From: Haloactinospora alba | GTDB lineage: Bacteria; Actinomycetota; Actinomycetes; Streptosporangiales; Streptosporangiaceae | DNA: 64,000 nucleotides | Assembly: GCF_006717075.1 (NCBI RefSeq) | Contig: NZ_VFQC01000001.1 | Location: 1,178,001 to 1,242,000 of the forward strand | Reading direction: 5' to 3' | In this document: positions 9,014 through 17,689 of the stretch, piece after piece | How the letters are laid out: each line of letters begins with the position of its first letter | How positions within the stretch are numbered: position 1 is the first letter of the stretch | Position numbers and translations under genes: made by a program | Notes under the pieces: model-generated | What the model was told of the DNA's origin: nothing | The model's input: the letters and a program-made list of their open reading frames with translations, nothing else | The model's database searches: none

Positions 9014-10385
9014 TGAGCTGTTCCGCCCGTTGCTGGACCTGCCGCGTGGCCTCCTCCGGAGTCAGCGTCCCCTCCCGCACCTGCTGCAGCGCCCGGGGAA
9101 CCACGAACTCGCCGTACAGCGCCCGCACCAGCTCACCCTGCCCGCCGGTGATCCCCCACCGTCGGAAACTCGTGGCGCCCTCCCGGACCGCCGTCACCTC
9201 CCCGTCGCTGAGCAGCTCTCCCACGGTGCGGGAACGGTCCACGTCGCCCACCTCAGCCCTGGTCCACTCTTCGACGTACCTTCCCGCGCTGCCCCGGGAG
9301 TCCGGACGCATGGGGAACTGCCCCTCCGGAGCGACGGAGAGGAGATCCCCGTAACTGTCGGAAAGCATCGACCTCACCAGCTGTTTCGCCTCGGCCACGT
9401 CGCCGTGCGGGGTGATGCCGAAGTTCAGTGTCTGTCCGAACTGGACGGGGGACCCGTCCGGACCGCTCACCCGCTGCACGAACCCGGTGTTCTCCGCCAG
9501 CCACCCCGGGTCGTCCTCACACGGATCACAGGAGGGAGAGATCTCGGTGGAGAGGTTGTTCATCTCGTCGAGCAGGTGGGGGGACCACACCATCATCGCG
9601 GCGCGTCCCGACAGGTAGGTCGCCCGCGTCGACAGCTCGTCCTGCTGCCCTCCAGCGGAGTACTCGGTCATCCAGGTGGTGTAGCGCTCCACGGCGTGGA
9701 CGCACTCGGGGGTGTCGAACGCGACCTCCCCGTCGCTGTCGAGCAGTTCACACCCGTTCGCCAGCGCCAGGTGCTCGAAGGTCTGCTGCGTGTAGGGAGT
9801 GCTGGTCGACGTTCCCGCGAGGATGCCCGCCGTGTCACCGCTGTCCAGGACACGGGCCGCCTCGGTGATGGCGGAGTAGGTCGTCGGCGGTCGCAGGCCG
9901 GCCCGCTCGAAGAGGTCCGTGCGGTAGAAGATCACCTGCCCCCACCCGTCGCTGGGGACCGCGACCGGCTGGCCACCGGAACTCACCAGGTCCAGCGACG
10001 TCGGGTTGAACGTGGCCGGGTCCAGGGAGGCGACGACGGATGCGGCGGCATCGGCGTCGAGTATGCCGTTGCTCGCCCACGCCTGGGTCAGGTCCACCGT
10101 GTGCAGGAGCACGTCGGGGAGCTCCCCGGCCGCGGCCGCGTTCGTGACGGCTGTGGGCATGTCGGCGGGGTCGATGGCGACCAGCTCCGTTTCGACACCG
10201 GTCCTGTCGGTGTAGGAGGAGAGCACGGACTCCATCCGTTCGACCTCGTTCGGCAGCACGAGAACGGTCCAGATGGTCACCGTTCCGTCCTTGTTCCCAC
10301 CGCCCGCGCCGGGAAAGCACCCTCCCATGGCCGCGAGAACGGCTGCGGCGGCGAGAACCGCAGCGATCCGCCGGGCCACGAGCAT
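9003..10385 (-). CDS. Extracellular sugar-binding lipoprotein of the ABC importer
   Basis: Cluster-1 solute-binding protein, 460 aa. The signal peptide ends in a lipobox (VLAAMGGC, Cys about 23), so the mature protein is membrane-tethered. The family core follows: TVTIWTVLVLPNEVERMESVLSSY, SDGWGQVIFYRTDLFERAGL, AAMMVWSPHLLDEM. First gene of an operon with two permeases and a GH89 hydrolase, so the ligand is probably an oligosaccharide or glycoconjugate fragment carrying alpha-GlcNAc; that is inference from the last gene. Two Cys near SPSCDPCED may form a disulphide. Confidence 0.88.
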   Translation of the reverse strand: MLVARRIAAVLAAAAVLAAMGGCFPGAGGGNKDGTVTIWTVLVLPNEVERMESVLSSYTDRTGVETELVAIDPADMPTAVTNAAAAGELPDVLLHTVDLTQAWASNGILDADAAASVVASLDPATFNPTSLDLVSSGGQPVAVPSDGWGQVIFYRTDLFERAGLRPPTTYSAITEAARVLDSGDTAGILAGTSTSTPYTQQTFEHLALANGCELLDSDGEVAFDTPECVHAVERYTTWMTEYSAGGQQDELSTRATYLSGRAAMMVWSPHLLDEMNNLSTEISPSCDPCEDDPGWLAENTGFVQRVSGPDGSPVQFGQTLNFGITPHGDVAEAKQLVRSMLSDSYGDLLSVAPEGQFPMRPDSRGSAGRYVEEWTRAEVGDVDRSRTVGELLSDGEVTAVREGATSFRRWGITGGQGELVRALYGEFVVPRALQQVREGTLTPEEATRQVQQRAEQLNVD

Positions 10386-10426
10386 GGGCTACCTCCGCCG
10401 GCAGCAGCGGGTGCTGATCAGCGTCA

Positions 10427-10455
10427 GTTCTACGGGGGGTGTGCACGAACGTCAA
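10427..10455 (-). promoter_or_regulatory. Predicted sigma-70 promoter of the GH89/ABC importer operon
   Basis: On the minus strand, TTGACG (10450-10455) and TAGAAC (10427-10432) are separated by exactly 17 nt and lie about 45 nt upstream of the binding-protein start. Both hexamers match the housekeeping consensus well. No clear LacI-type palindrome was seen next to it. Confidence 0.5.
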
Positions 10456-10543
10456 CAGGACTCGCACCGTTCGTGTCGTGCGGACGGCCCGCGCCGGTAG
10501 TCCGTTCACCTCGGGTCGGGCTGTCTCTGCCCGGGGCTCTTCC

Positions 10544-12148
10544 CTACTGCCGGTCGAACCAGAAGAAGTGCTCCTGGAAGTTCCCCTCCTCACCCCAGAG
10601 CATGACAACCAGCCGTCCACCGTCGATCCAGAAGCCCCCTCCCTTATGCGGGGTGCAGGAGCTCGTGGTGTCGACGGAACCGTCGTAACCACTCTTGTTG
10701 TTCGTGCGGAACAGTGTGAAGTTCCAGGTGCACGGCCCGTTGTCGGTGAGAACGGAGGCCTTCCTCTCACCCTCGGCGATACTCACCTTGTAGCCGTGCC
10801 GCTGTCCGTCGGGAAACGTGCCCTGGCTCACCCACGTCCCGGCGAACTCCGAGGAGAAGGTGACGTCGTCGTTCTTCTCCTCGGCTTCCTCGGGCGCTGG
10901 TGGCTCGTCCTCGCCGTCCTCCTGCTCCTTTTGCTCCTGGCGCTCCTCCTTGGCCTCCGTCTCGGCCTCCGCCTGGGTGCCGGCCTCCGCCCCGTCGCTG
11001 GGGTCGTCCTCGCCCGTTTTCTGCTCCTCCGGTTGGGTGGGAGAGGCGGTTCCCCCGTCATCGGGGCTTTCCCGGCCAGCGGAACCGGAGGGGGAGGACG
11101 CGGGGGAGCCAGCCTGGGACGTGTCCTCGGAGGAACCGAAGAACGGTACTCCCGTGTCGGCCAGCGCCACGTATCCGCTCGTACCCACGGCGGCCAGGAG
11201 CGCCAGCGCGGAGCCGAGCACCGCCGCCCGCCTGCCGGACCTCTTCCCGGAACGCCGCGAGCGAACGGTGGTGGGGCCGCTGTCGGCGGGAACGTCGGAT
11301 GACGCTCCGTCGGCCGGAGGGGGAACACGGCCTCCGCCGTCGTCGCGACCGAGAAGCCGCATCAGCAGGTCGGCGGAGGAGGGGCGCTGGCTGGCTTCCT
11401 TGGCCAGGCACGTCTCGACCAGACTGGCCCACGGTTCCTCGAGTTGGGCCAGGTCGGGGGTGGTGGTCATGACCTGGTGTATGACAGCAGGTACCGAGTC
11501 ACCGGTGAACGGGGCGCGTCCCGTGGCGGCGAACACCATCACCGCTCCCCACGCGTAGATGTCGGTGGCCGGCCCGACCTCACCCCCCGCGATCTGCTCC
11601 GGGGCCATGTAGCCAGGGGTGCCCACCACGGACTGGGTCTGGGCCGTGGTGACATCGGTGGCTTTGGCCACGCCGAAGTCGATCACTCGTGGGCCCTCGG
11701 CTGCCATGAGTACGTTCGCCGGCTTCACGTCGCGGTGTACGATCCCGGCCTCGTGCACGGCTACCAGGGCGGTCATCGTGGCCACGGCGAGACGGTGCAG
11801 CTCCGCTCCGGAACGCGGCCCGTGTTGTTCGACCTGCTCCTTCAGCGACGGGCCGTCGACGTACTCGCTGACGATGTAGGGCTGCTCGGACACGAAGTCG
11901 GCGTCGAGCACCTGGGCGGTGCAGAAGGAGGCGACGCGCCGCGCGGCGGCGGCCTCGCGCTGGAAACGCTGCCGTAGTCCGGGATCGGCCGCCCAGTCCG
12001 GGTCGAGGACCTTTACTGCGACAGCCTGGCCGTTGGGTGCGGCGCCGAGATAGACGACACCCTGGCCCCCTTTGCCCAGCCGGCCGGTTATCCGGTAACC
12101 GCCGATGCTGTGTGGATCCCCTGGCAGCAGTGGCCGGCCTTCCGGCAT
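10544..12148 (-). CDS. Membrane-anchored serine/threonine protein kinase (PknB-like)
   Basis: Eukaryotic-type Ser/Thr kinase of 534 aa. The catalytic domain (about 15-270) has a glycine loop GKGGQGVVYLG, the VAIK-like Lys in VAVKVLD, HRDVKPANV, the DFG of VIDFGVAKA and GTPGYMAPE. A linker and one membrane segment (AAVLGSALALLAAVGTSGYVAL) lead to a Glu/Gln-rich spacer and an extracellular domain of about 110 residues containing two Cys (TDNGPCTW, TTSSCTPH). The ATG at 12146-12148 is chosen because GGGAG lies 6 nt upstream; a longer frame to 12184 lacks such a site. The sensor ligand is unknown. Confidence 0.88.
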   Translation of the reverse strand: MPEGRPLLPGDPHSIGGYRITGRLGKGGQGVVYLGAAPNGQAVAVKVLDPDWAADPGLRQRFQREAAAARRVASFCTAQVLDADFVSEQPYIVSEYVDGPSLKEQVEQHGPRSGAELHRLAVATMTALVAVHEAGIVHRDVKPANVLMAAEGPRVIDFGVAKATDVTTAQTQSVVGTPGYMAPEQIAGGEVGPATDIYAWGAVMVFAATGRAPFTGDSVPAVIHQVMTTTPDLAQLEEPWASLVETCLAKEASQRPSSADLLMRLLGRDDGGGRVPPPADGASSDVPADSGPTTVRSRRSGKRSGRRAAVLGSALALLAAVGTSGYVALADTGVPFFGSSEDTSQAGSPASSPSGSAGRESPDDGGTASPTQPEEQKTGEDDPSDGAEAGTQAEAETEAKEERQEQKEQEDGEDEPPAPEEAEEKNDDVTFSSEFAGTWVSQGTFPDGQRHGYKVSIAEGERKASVLTDNGPCTWNFTLFRTNNKSGYDGSVDTTSSCTPHKGGGFWIDGGRLVVMLWGEEGNFQEHFFWFDRQ

Positions 12149-12538
12149 CAGTAACTCCCATCTCATCCGCCTGCCGTATGCCACCCCAGCAGCCCGGGCG
12201 CGAGGAACACTCCCAGGGCGCGGAACGAATGTAGTTCTCTGCTCCGCCCGACAGATCCCAGCTGGTCTGACCTGGGACGCTGACCTGCCGCAAACGGTTT
12301 CCGGAACCGTGCATAGTTATCGGATCGATGCCGAACAGGGCGGGTGCGCGGGCCCCGCCCCGATCGGTTGTGGGACCGCCCACGGAGACGCGGAACACAC
12401 GGGAGCAACGGAACAACGCGGGGTGGGCGGAACACGGTGACGCTCCCACGGTCCTGCGCGACGAGCACAGGGATGTTGAACGCATAGCATCCGGCAGCAG
12501 GGGACCAGTAACCAAGCTGTCAGAGGAGGAACGTGTCC
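12149..12538. other. Intergenic region between kinase and ABC-class ATPase
   Basis: No gene is supported in these 390 nt. The stretch must hold divergent promoters. Small dyads are visible (TCCCAG...CTGGGA near 12258-12280; CGGTT-TCCGG-AACCG near 12294-12310). AGGAGG for the downstream gene is at about 12524-12530. Confidence 0.5.
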
Positions 12539-14272
12539 ATGTCCGGACGGTACGGCGGGCAACGCCGCAACGGGGGGCGCCCGGATCAGAAGGCAGGGCC
12601 CGAGATCCGTGGCAGGCGTGACGCCGCCCGGCTCTCGGAGGAGATCCGCAAGATGGCGGGCGCCTCCTACGGCCGCTACAAATCCCTGACGGGAGACTGG
12701 GAGTTCGAGGACTTCACGCTGACGATCGACCGGGTCCAGTCCGACCCGTTCGCCCCGCCGTCCCGAATCTCGGTGCGGATCCCGGCCGACGTCGCCGACA
12801 TGCCCGACCACGCCTGGCACTCTCCCGTACGTCGCCGCGCCACGGCTGACTACCTGGTCCGGCAGGCCTACCGGAACCTCAAAGGCGCCAGCCTGCGCAT
12901 CGACGCCGGCGGCCAGGAGGTCATCGAGCGGGCGTCCGGACGGATCCACGACGGGGACGTGCTGCTGCGCCTCGGCATCGAGCTTCCCGGCCACGGGCGT
13001 AAGATCGACGCCCGCTCGGCCGAGCGTGAGCTGTGCGAACGGCTCCCCGACATGGTGGACGCCCTCAGGTGGGACGCGTTGGACGCCGCGGAGGCGACCG
13101 CCTTCGCCGACACCGTCGAGGACACGGCCGCGCTGCGCGACCAGCTCCCGGCGCTGGGCCTCGTGGCGTTCGCCGCTGACGGCGCTGTGCTACCGCGCCG
13201 CAGCGGCGTCAGCGATCTCCCGATGGAGGGCGCGGCGGTACCGTTCGAGTCGCCGGAAAGCCTGCGGGTCAGCGTGAAACTGCCGCACCGCGGCACCGTG
13301 TCCGGCCTCGGTATCCCCGAGGGCATCACACTCGTCGTCGGAGGCGGCTTCCACGGCAAGTCCACGCTGCTGCACGCGCTGGAACGCGGCGTGTACGACC
13401 ACGTTCCCGGCGACGGGCGGGAACTGGTGGTGACCCGGTCCGACGCGTTCAAGATCCGTGCGGAGGAAGGACGCGGAGTGGAGCGCAACGACGTCAGCGC
13501 GTTCGTGCGCAACCTGCCCACAGGCTCGGACACCGCCGACTTCTCCACGGAGAACGCCTCCGGCTCCACCTCCCAGGCCGCCAACATCGCCGAAGCGCTG
13601 GAGGCCGGATCACACACCCTGCTCGTCGACGAGGACACGACGGCCACCAATCTGATGGTCCGGGACGAGCGCATGCAGGCCCTGGTGCACGGTGACCGGG
13701 AACCGCTCACACCGTTCGTGGACCTGGTGCGTCCGCTGCACCGGGAGCACGGGGTCTCGACGATCCTCGTCATGGGGGCGAGCGGCGACTACTTCGACGT
13801 TGCCGACAACGTCATCATGCTTGACGAGTACCGGCCTTACGACGTCGTGGACCGTGCCAGGGAACTCGCCTCCCACCGTGAGGACGCCGAGTTCACCGCC
13901 CCGGCCCACCGCGTCGTCGACCCCCGTTCGGTCAGTGCCACATCACGCGGGAAGACCAAACTGAAACGCCGCGACATGGACGTGCTGACCTTCGGGGAGA
14001 ACGACGTCGACGTGCGGGGACTGGCACAGCTGGTGGACCCGGGGCAGATCGTGGGGGCCGGGCTGGCGCTACGTGTCCTGGCCGAGGAGAAGCTGCTCGA
14101 CGGGGAGCGGACACTGGCCCAGGCGCTGGACGTCCTCGAGCAGCGGTTGGACGAGGGCGGCGTGACGGCGCTGGGCCGGGGGTTCTCCGGTGACTACGCG
14201 ATGCCGCGGCGGTTCGAGATCGCGGCTATCCTCAACCGGCTGCGGAGCCTGCGCGTGCGCCGGCTGGTGTGA
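12539..14272 (+). CDS. Predicted ATPase of the ABC class
   Basis: Soluble ABC-class ATPase of 577 aa. The N-terminal half (about 30-240) is a family-specific domain. The nucleotide-binding half has P-loop GGGFHGKSTLL (about 268-278), the signature-like STSQAANIAEALEAG, Walker B HTLLVDEDTTATNLM and a switch-like STILVMGASGDYF. There are no membrane segments and no permease neighbour, so it is not a transporter component. The ATG at 12539 has AGGAGG at the right distance; the in-frame GTG at 12533 lies too close to it. The biological role of this conserved family is not established to my knowledge. Confidence 0.8.
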   Translation: MSGRYGGQRRNGGRPDQKAGPEIRGRRDAARLSEEIRKMAGASYGRYKSLTGDWEFEDFTLTIDRVQSDPFAPPSRISVRIPADVADMPDHAWHSPVRRRATADYLVRQAYRNLKGASLRIDAGGQEVIERASGRIHDGDVLLRLGIELPGHGRKIDARSAERELCERLPDMVDALRWDALDAAEATAFADTVEDTAALRDQLPALGLVAFAADGAVLPRRSGVSDLPMEGAAVPFESPESLRVSVKLPHRGTVSGLGIPEGITLVVGGGFHGKSTLLHALERGVYDHVPGDGRELVVTRSDAFKIRAEEGRGVERNDVSAFVRNLPTGSDTADFSTENASGSTSQAANIAEALEAGSHTLLVDEDTTATNLMVRDERMQALVHGDREPLTPFVDLVRPLHREHGVSTILVMGASGDYFDVADNVIMLDEYRPYDVVDRARELASHREDAEFTAPAHRVVDPRSVSATSRGKTKLKRRDMDVLTFGENDVDVRGLAQLVDPGQIVGAGLALRVLAEEKLLDGERTLAQALDVLEQRLDEGGVTALGRGFSGDYAMPRRFEIAAILNRLRSLRVRRLV

Positions 14273-14418
14273 CCTCTCCGGGAGTGGGAGGACGGCACGG
14301 GTTGACGGGCGCCGTTCCTCCCATCACCTATCCTGGGGCCGGACCTGCCGGTGGGCGTAGCCGCGCCTCGCGCCGCGCATGGCCGCTTTCCCCTGGCACA
14401 GATAGGAGACGCTTCCTG

Positions 14419-15339
14419 GTGCGTGACCCCGCTGAGCTGTACGAGCTGAACTCCGACGTCGATGCCGCCGGCTTGGTCATGCTGGTCGTCCTCGACGGGT
14501 TCGTGGATGCCGGATCCGCGGGCCGCCAGGCGGCCGACACACTGTTCGACCACTCCACCGCGGAAGAGGTGGCGACGTTCGACGTCGACCGGTTGGTGGA
14601 CTACCGTTCACGTCGGCCGACCATGACGTTCGTGGAGAACACCTGGACCGAGTACAGCGCTCCCACACTCGGGCTGTACCTGTTGCGGGACGCGGAGGAG
14701 ACGCCGTTCCTGGTGCTGTACGGCATGGAACCGGACCGGGAGTGGGAAGCGTTCGTCGCCGCGGTGCGCGAACTGATCGAACGCCTCTCGGTGAGCCTCA
14801 CTATCGGGGTGCACGGCATACCGATGGCTGTCCCGCACACGCGTCCGGCCACAGCCACCGCGCACGCGACACGTTCCGAACTCATCTCCGGGCACGTGTC
14901 GTGGATCGGTCGGGTACGTGTTCCCGGCAGCGCCGCCTCGCTGCTGGAGTACCGGCTCGGGGAGGCGGGACACGACTTCATCGGTTACGCCGTCCACGTT
15001 CCCAGCTACCTCTCCCAAGCGGAGTATCCGCGCGCGGCGATCACCGGCCTGGAGTACGTGGCGGACACCACGGGGCTGGTGCTCCCCACCGAGGCGTTGG
15101 AGGAGGCCGCGCGCAACACCGACACGGAGATCGAGGAGCAGGTTGCCGCCTCCGAGGAAGTGCAGCGGGTGGTGAGCAACCTGGAACAGCAGTACGACGA
15201 TTACATGTCGGCGCGCGAGGCCACCGAGGACAGCGGTGCGCTGCTCTCCGGCGACGAGTCCGCACTTCCGTCCGCGGAGGAACTCGGCGCGGAGCTGGAA
15301 CGCTACCTCGCCGACCGCGAGGGCAACGGAGAGGGATAG
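14419..15339 (+). CDS. PAC2-family protein (proteasome assembly chaperone-like)
   Basis: 306-aa PAC2-fold protein widespread in actinobacteria. Recognisable segments are [56 protein letters not shown] and [15 protein letters not shown] Glu-rich C-terminal helix (about 215-300) follows. The GTG at 14419 ([11 protein letters not shown]) is preferred, with AGGAG at 14403-14407; a frame to 14269 adds 50 residues of arginine-rich non-conserved sequence. The stop is 2 nt before pyrD, so the two are co-transcribed. The molecular role in bacteria is unclear. Confidence 0.8.
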   Translation: MRDPAELYELNSDVDAAGLVMLVVLDGFVDAGSAGRQAADTLFDHSTAEEVATFDVDRLVDYRSRRPTMTFVENTWTEYSAPTLGLYLLRDAEETPFLVLYGMEPDREWEAFVAAVRELIERLSVSLTIGVHGIPMAVPHTRPATATAHATRSELISGHVSWIGRVRVPGSAASLLEYRLGEAGHDFIGYAVHVPSYLSQAEYPRAAITGLEYVADTTGLVLPTEALEEAARNTDTEIEEQVAASEEVQRVVSNLEQQYDDYMSAREATEDSGALLSGDESALPSAEELGAELERYLADREGNGEG

Positions 15340-15341
15340 TC

Positions 15342-16460
15342 GTGCTCTACCGGTTGCTCTTCCACACAGTGCTGCGCCGCATCGACGCTGAGACGGCGCA
15401 CCGGTGGAGCTTCGACGCGCTGCGCGCGGCGGTGCGTGTCCCGGGAGTCGGACGAGCGCTCCGGCGCGTGTCCGAGCCAGGGGATCAGGAACTGGCCGTG
15501 ACGGCGTTCGGCCGGGAGTTCCCGGGGCCGCTGGGCATCGCCGCCGGATTCGACAAGAACGCCGACGGGGTCGAGGCGCTCACCGCACTCGGGTTCGGTT
15601 ACGTGGAGGTCGGCACGGTCACCGCCCAGCCGCAACCAGGAAACCCGCGGCCGAGGTTGTTCCGCCTGACAGCCGATCGGGCCATCGTCAACCGGATGGG
15701 ATTCAACAACCGTGGTTCCGCCGAGGCGGCACGGCGCCTTCGCCGCCTCCGCCGACGCGGGTGTTCCCCCGTCACCGGTGCGAACATCGGGAAGACCAAG
15801 GTGGTTCCGGACAGCGAATCGGTCGCGGACTACGTCGCCAGCGCGCGGCATCTCGCCCCCACCGCCGACTACCTGGTAGTGAACGTCAGTTCCCCCAACA
15901 CACCGGGGTTGCGCGACCTCCAGGCGGTTGACCGCCTGCGTCCCCTCCTCGCTGGGGTGCGGGAAGCGCTGGGCGAGGGGTCCCATCCGCGGACACCACT
16001 GTTGGTCAAGATCGCTCCCGACCTCACGGACGAGGCGGTGGACGCCGTGGCGGACCTCGCCATGGAGCTGGGGCTGGACGGCATCATCGCGACCAACACG
16101 ACCACCACGCGTTCGGGGCTGGCCAGCGCTCCCGCCGTGGTGGAGGCCGCCGGCGCCGGCGGCTTGTCCGGTGCGCCCCTGAAACGACGCTCGCTGCACG
16201 TGCTCCGCCGCCTGCGGGCTCGCGTGGGAACACGGCTGGTGCTCATCGCGGCGGGCGGGATAGAGACACCACAGGACGCGTGGGAACGCATCCGGGCGGG
16301 AGCGACCCTCCTCCAGGGGTACACGGGCCTGATCTACTACGGTCCCTTCTGGCCGCGCCGGATACACCGGGGGCTGGTGGAACTGGCCCGCTCCGCCGGT
16401 TACGGTTCCGTGGCGGAGGCGGTCGGTACCGGCGTCGCCGCCGATCCGGACGGCGGTTAG
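15342..16460 (+). CDS. pyrD: Dihydroorotate dehydrogenase (quinone), class 2
   Basis: Oxidises dihydroorotate to orotate in pyrimidine synthesis, passing electrons to quinone at the membrane. The N-terminal helix ([23 protein letters not shown]) is the class 2 membrane-association segment. FMN-barrel signatures are [25 protein letters not shown], the catalytic Ser in [13 protein letters not shown] and [10 protein letters not shown]. The GTG at 15342 gives the expected 372 aa; a longer frame overlapping the PAC2 gene is spurious. The TAG stop at 16458-16460 is made from TA plus the first base of a repeat element, so the original 3' end may have differed slightly. Confidence 0.93.
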   Translation: MLYRLLFHTVLRRIDAETAHRWSFDALRAAVRVPGVGRALRRVSEPGDQELAVTAFGREFPGPLGIAAGFDKNADGVEALTALGFGYVEVGTVTAQPQPGNPRPRLFRLTADRAIVNRMGFNNRGSAEAARRLRRLRRRGCSPVTGANIGKTKVVPDSESVADYVASARHLAPTADYLVVNVSSPNTPGLRDLQAVDRLRPLLAGVREALGEGSHPRTPLLVKIAPDLTDEAVDAVADLAMELGLDGIIATNTTTTRSGLASAPAVVEAAGAGGLSGAPLKRRSLHVLRRLRARVGTRLVLIAAGGIETPQDAWERIRAGATLLQGYTGLIYYGPFWPRRIHRGLVELARSAGYGSVAEAVGTGVAADPDGG

Positions 16461-16619
16461 GTCCTGTTTTTCGGACGCTTGTCCTGCTGCGCGCCGCCCC
16501 GGCACACCGCCCGGCGGCGTTCCCGCCGGTCGGCGGAGGGTCCGCTCCGCCTCCCTGACCGGCCGTGCCGGGCGGCATTGGAGACGCCGCTCGCGACGAA
16601 CAGCGTCCAAAACAGGACC
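16460..16619. repeat. MITE-like 160-bp element with terminal inverted repeats and TA flanks
   Basis: The left end (GGTCCTGTTTT) and right end (AAAACAGGACC) are inverted copies. Imperfect complementarity continues inward (GGACGCT-type words at both ends). TA dinucleotides flank both sides (16458-16459 and 16620-16621), as expected for a TA target duplication. The GC-rich interior encodes no transposase. A 20-nt word at 16473-16492 recurs at 29077-29096 in a second element. The remaining spacer to 16779 shows nothing else. Confidence 0.6.
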
Positions 16620-16779
16620 TAGCGGGAGACAAGCGCGCGTGGCCGCCCGACCTGGAACCGCGGCCCACCCGGCCGCGGACCCGGTGCCCCGGTCGGCTCT
16701 TGACGGGCCGTGCGGTTAGGCAGGCCCCAGCCGCGCGGGTGCGGAGAGTTTCCCTCTCCGGCGGAGGAGCCTGCCGCCA

Positions 16780-17388
16780 CTAGCCAGTCGCCAGCGGTAC
16801 CGCCGTGTCGAGCTCGGCACCCAACAGTGGGCCGTTCAGGTCGCCAGGGCCGATCCGCCTACCGGTCACCCGTTCGGCCAGGGCCAACGCGGCCGCTCCC
16901 GGATCGGCGGAGTCATCACTTCCGTCCAACCCGAGCGCCCGCATGTCCTCGCCGAGCGCCTCGGGACGGGTTCCCCTGCGGCAGGTGGGGGACTGCGCGT
17001 CAAAGAACGTCTGTAGCACGCTGTCGATAACCCAACGGAACTCGTACCGGTGTCCCATGATGACCCGCACCGAGACCAGCTCGGTCTCGGCCGAGAGAGC
17101 CCGGTAGCACTCCGGGCGGGTGGCACGGCAGCCTGTCGGTTCCACGATCACCGCCCATCCGTTCGTCAGGAACGCGTGAGCGGTCAGCGGTGGGGGATCC
17201 TCGGCGCACAGCCCGGCTTCCAGGGCCTCGGCTATGGGGAGGCAACGGAGGTTTCGCTCAGCCACACCGAGTCGGCCGAGAGCTTCGGTTTTGTTCAGTC
17301 CGCGGACGTAAGAGATGCAGAAGGCTTCTGCCAAGTCCGGCTGAGTTTCCCGCAACCACGTGTAGTCACGGGCGCACGCAACGGCCAT
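16780..17388 (-). CDS. DUF6461-type conserved protein
   Basis: 202-aa soluble protein with the opening DYTWLRETQPDLAEAFCISYVRGL...EALGRLGV. I associate this with an actinobacterial family of unknown function (DUF6461); the assignment is from memory. A middle segment reads AHAFLTNGWAVIVEPTGC, and an acidic C-terminal part ends at the TAG. No catalytic motif, signal peptide or membrane segment is visible. It stands alone, separated by 300 nt from the deacetylase. Confidence 0.65.
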   Translation of the reverse strand: MAVACARDYTWLRETQPDLAEAFCISYVRGLNKTEALGRLGVAERNLRCLPIAEALEAGLCAEDPPPLTAHAFLTNGWAVIVEPTGCRATRPECYRALSAETELVSVRVIMGHRYEFRWVIDSVLQTFFDAQSPTCRRGTRPEALGEDMRALGLDGSDDSADPGAAALALAERVTGRRIGPGDLNGPLLGAELDTAVPLATG

Positions 17389-17689
17389 GGGGTGGTCCCT
17401 TTCCTCTACCTCGAGCCGGAGGGTGCTCTTCCTGCCGGGGACGTGTGGCCCCTCTCACCGCGTTCCCGAAAATACGGGGAATAACCCGGTCGCTTGATGC
17501 CGGGCAGAACCCGCGCCATGCCCGCCACACCCCCGACGAGAGGGCGACACGATCGGACACGAGGCCGGTCTTTCCGGGTATCCACGCCGGTTCCCGAAAC
17601 TGCGCCGAGGGAGTCCCAGCGGTCCATGGTACGCCCGTGGCGAGTGGTTCGCGCCCGCCCTTCGTTCCGGTTCCGGCCGGATGGGCGTG
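17389..17689. other. Intergenic region upstream of the DUF6461 gene
   Basis: About 300 nt without a supported gene. It would hold the promoter of the minus-strand gene at 17388 and the 3' end of the deacetylase. No strong hairpin or promoter pair could be picked out by eye. Confidence 0.4.

Noticed and set aside
8919-10688. 589-aa plus-strand frame opposite the sugar-binding protein
   Set aside because: Antisense shadow of a clear lipoprotein/permease operon. Composition (His/Arg/Gly-rich) is typical of reverse-frame reading in GC-rich DNA.
15303-16610. 435-aa minus-strand frame
   Set aside because: Antisense to pyrD and crossing the repeat element; no recognisable domain.
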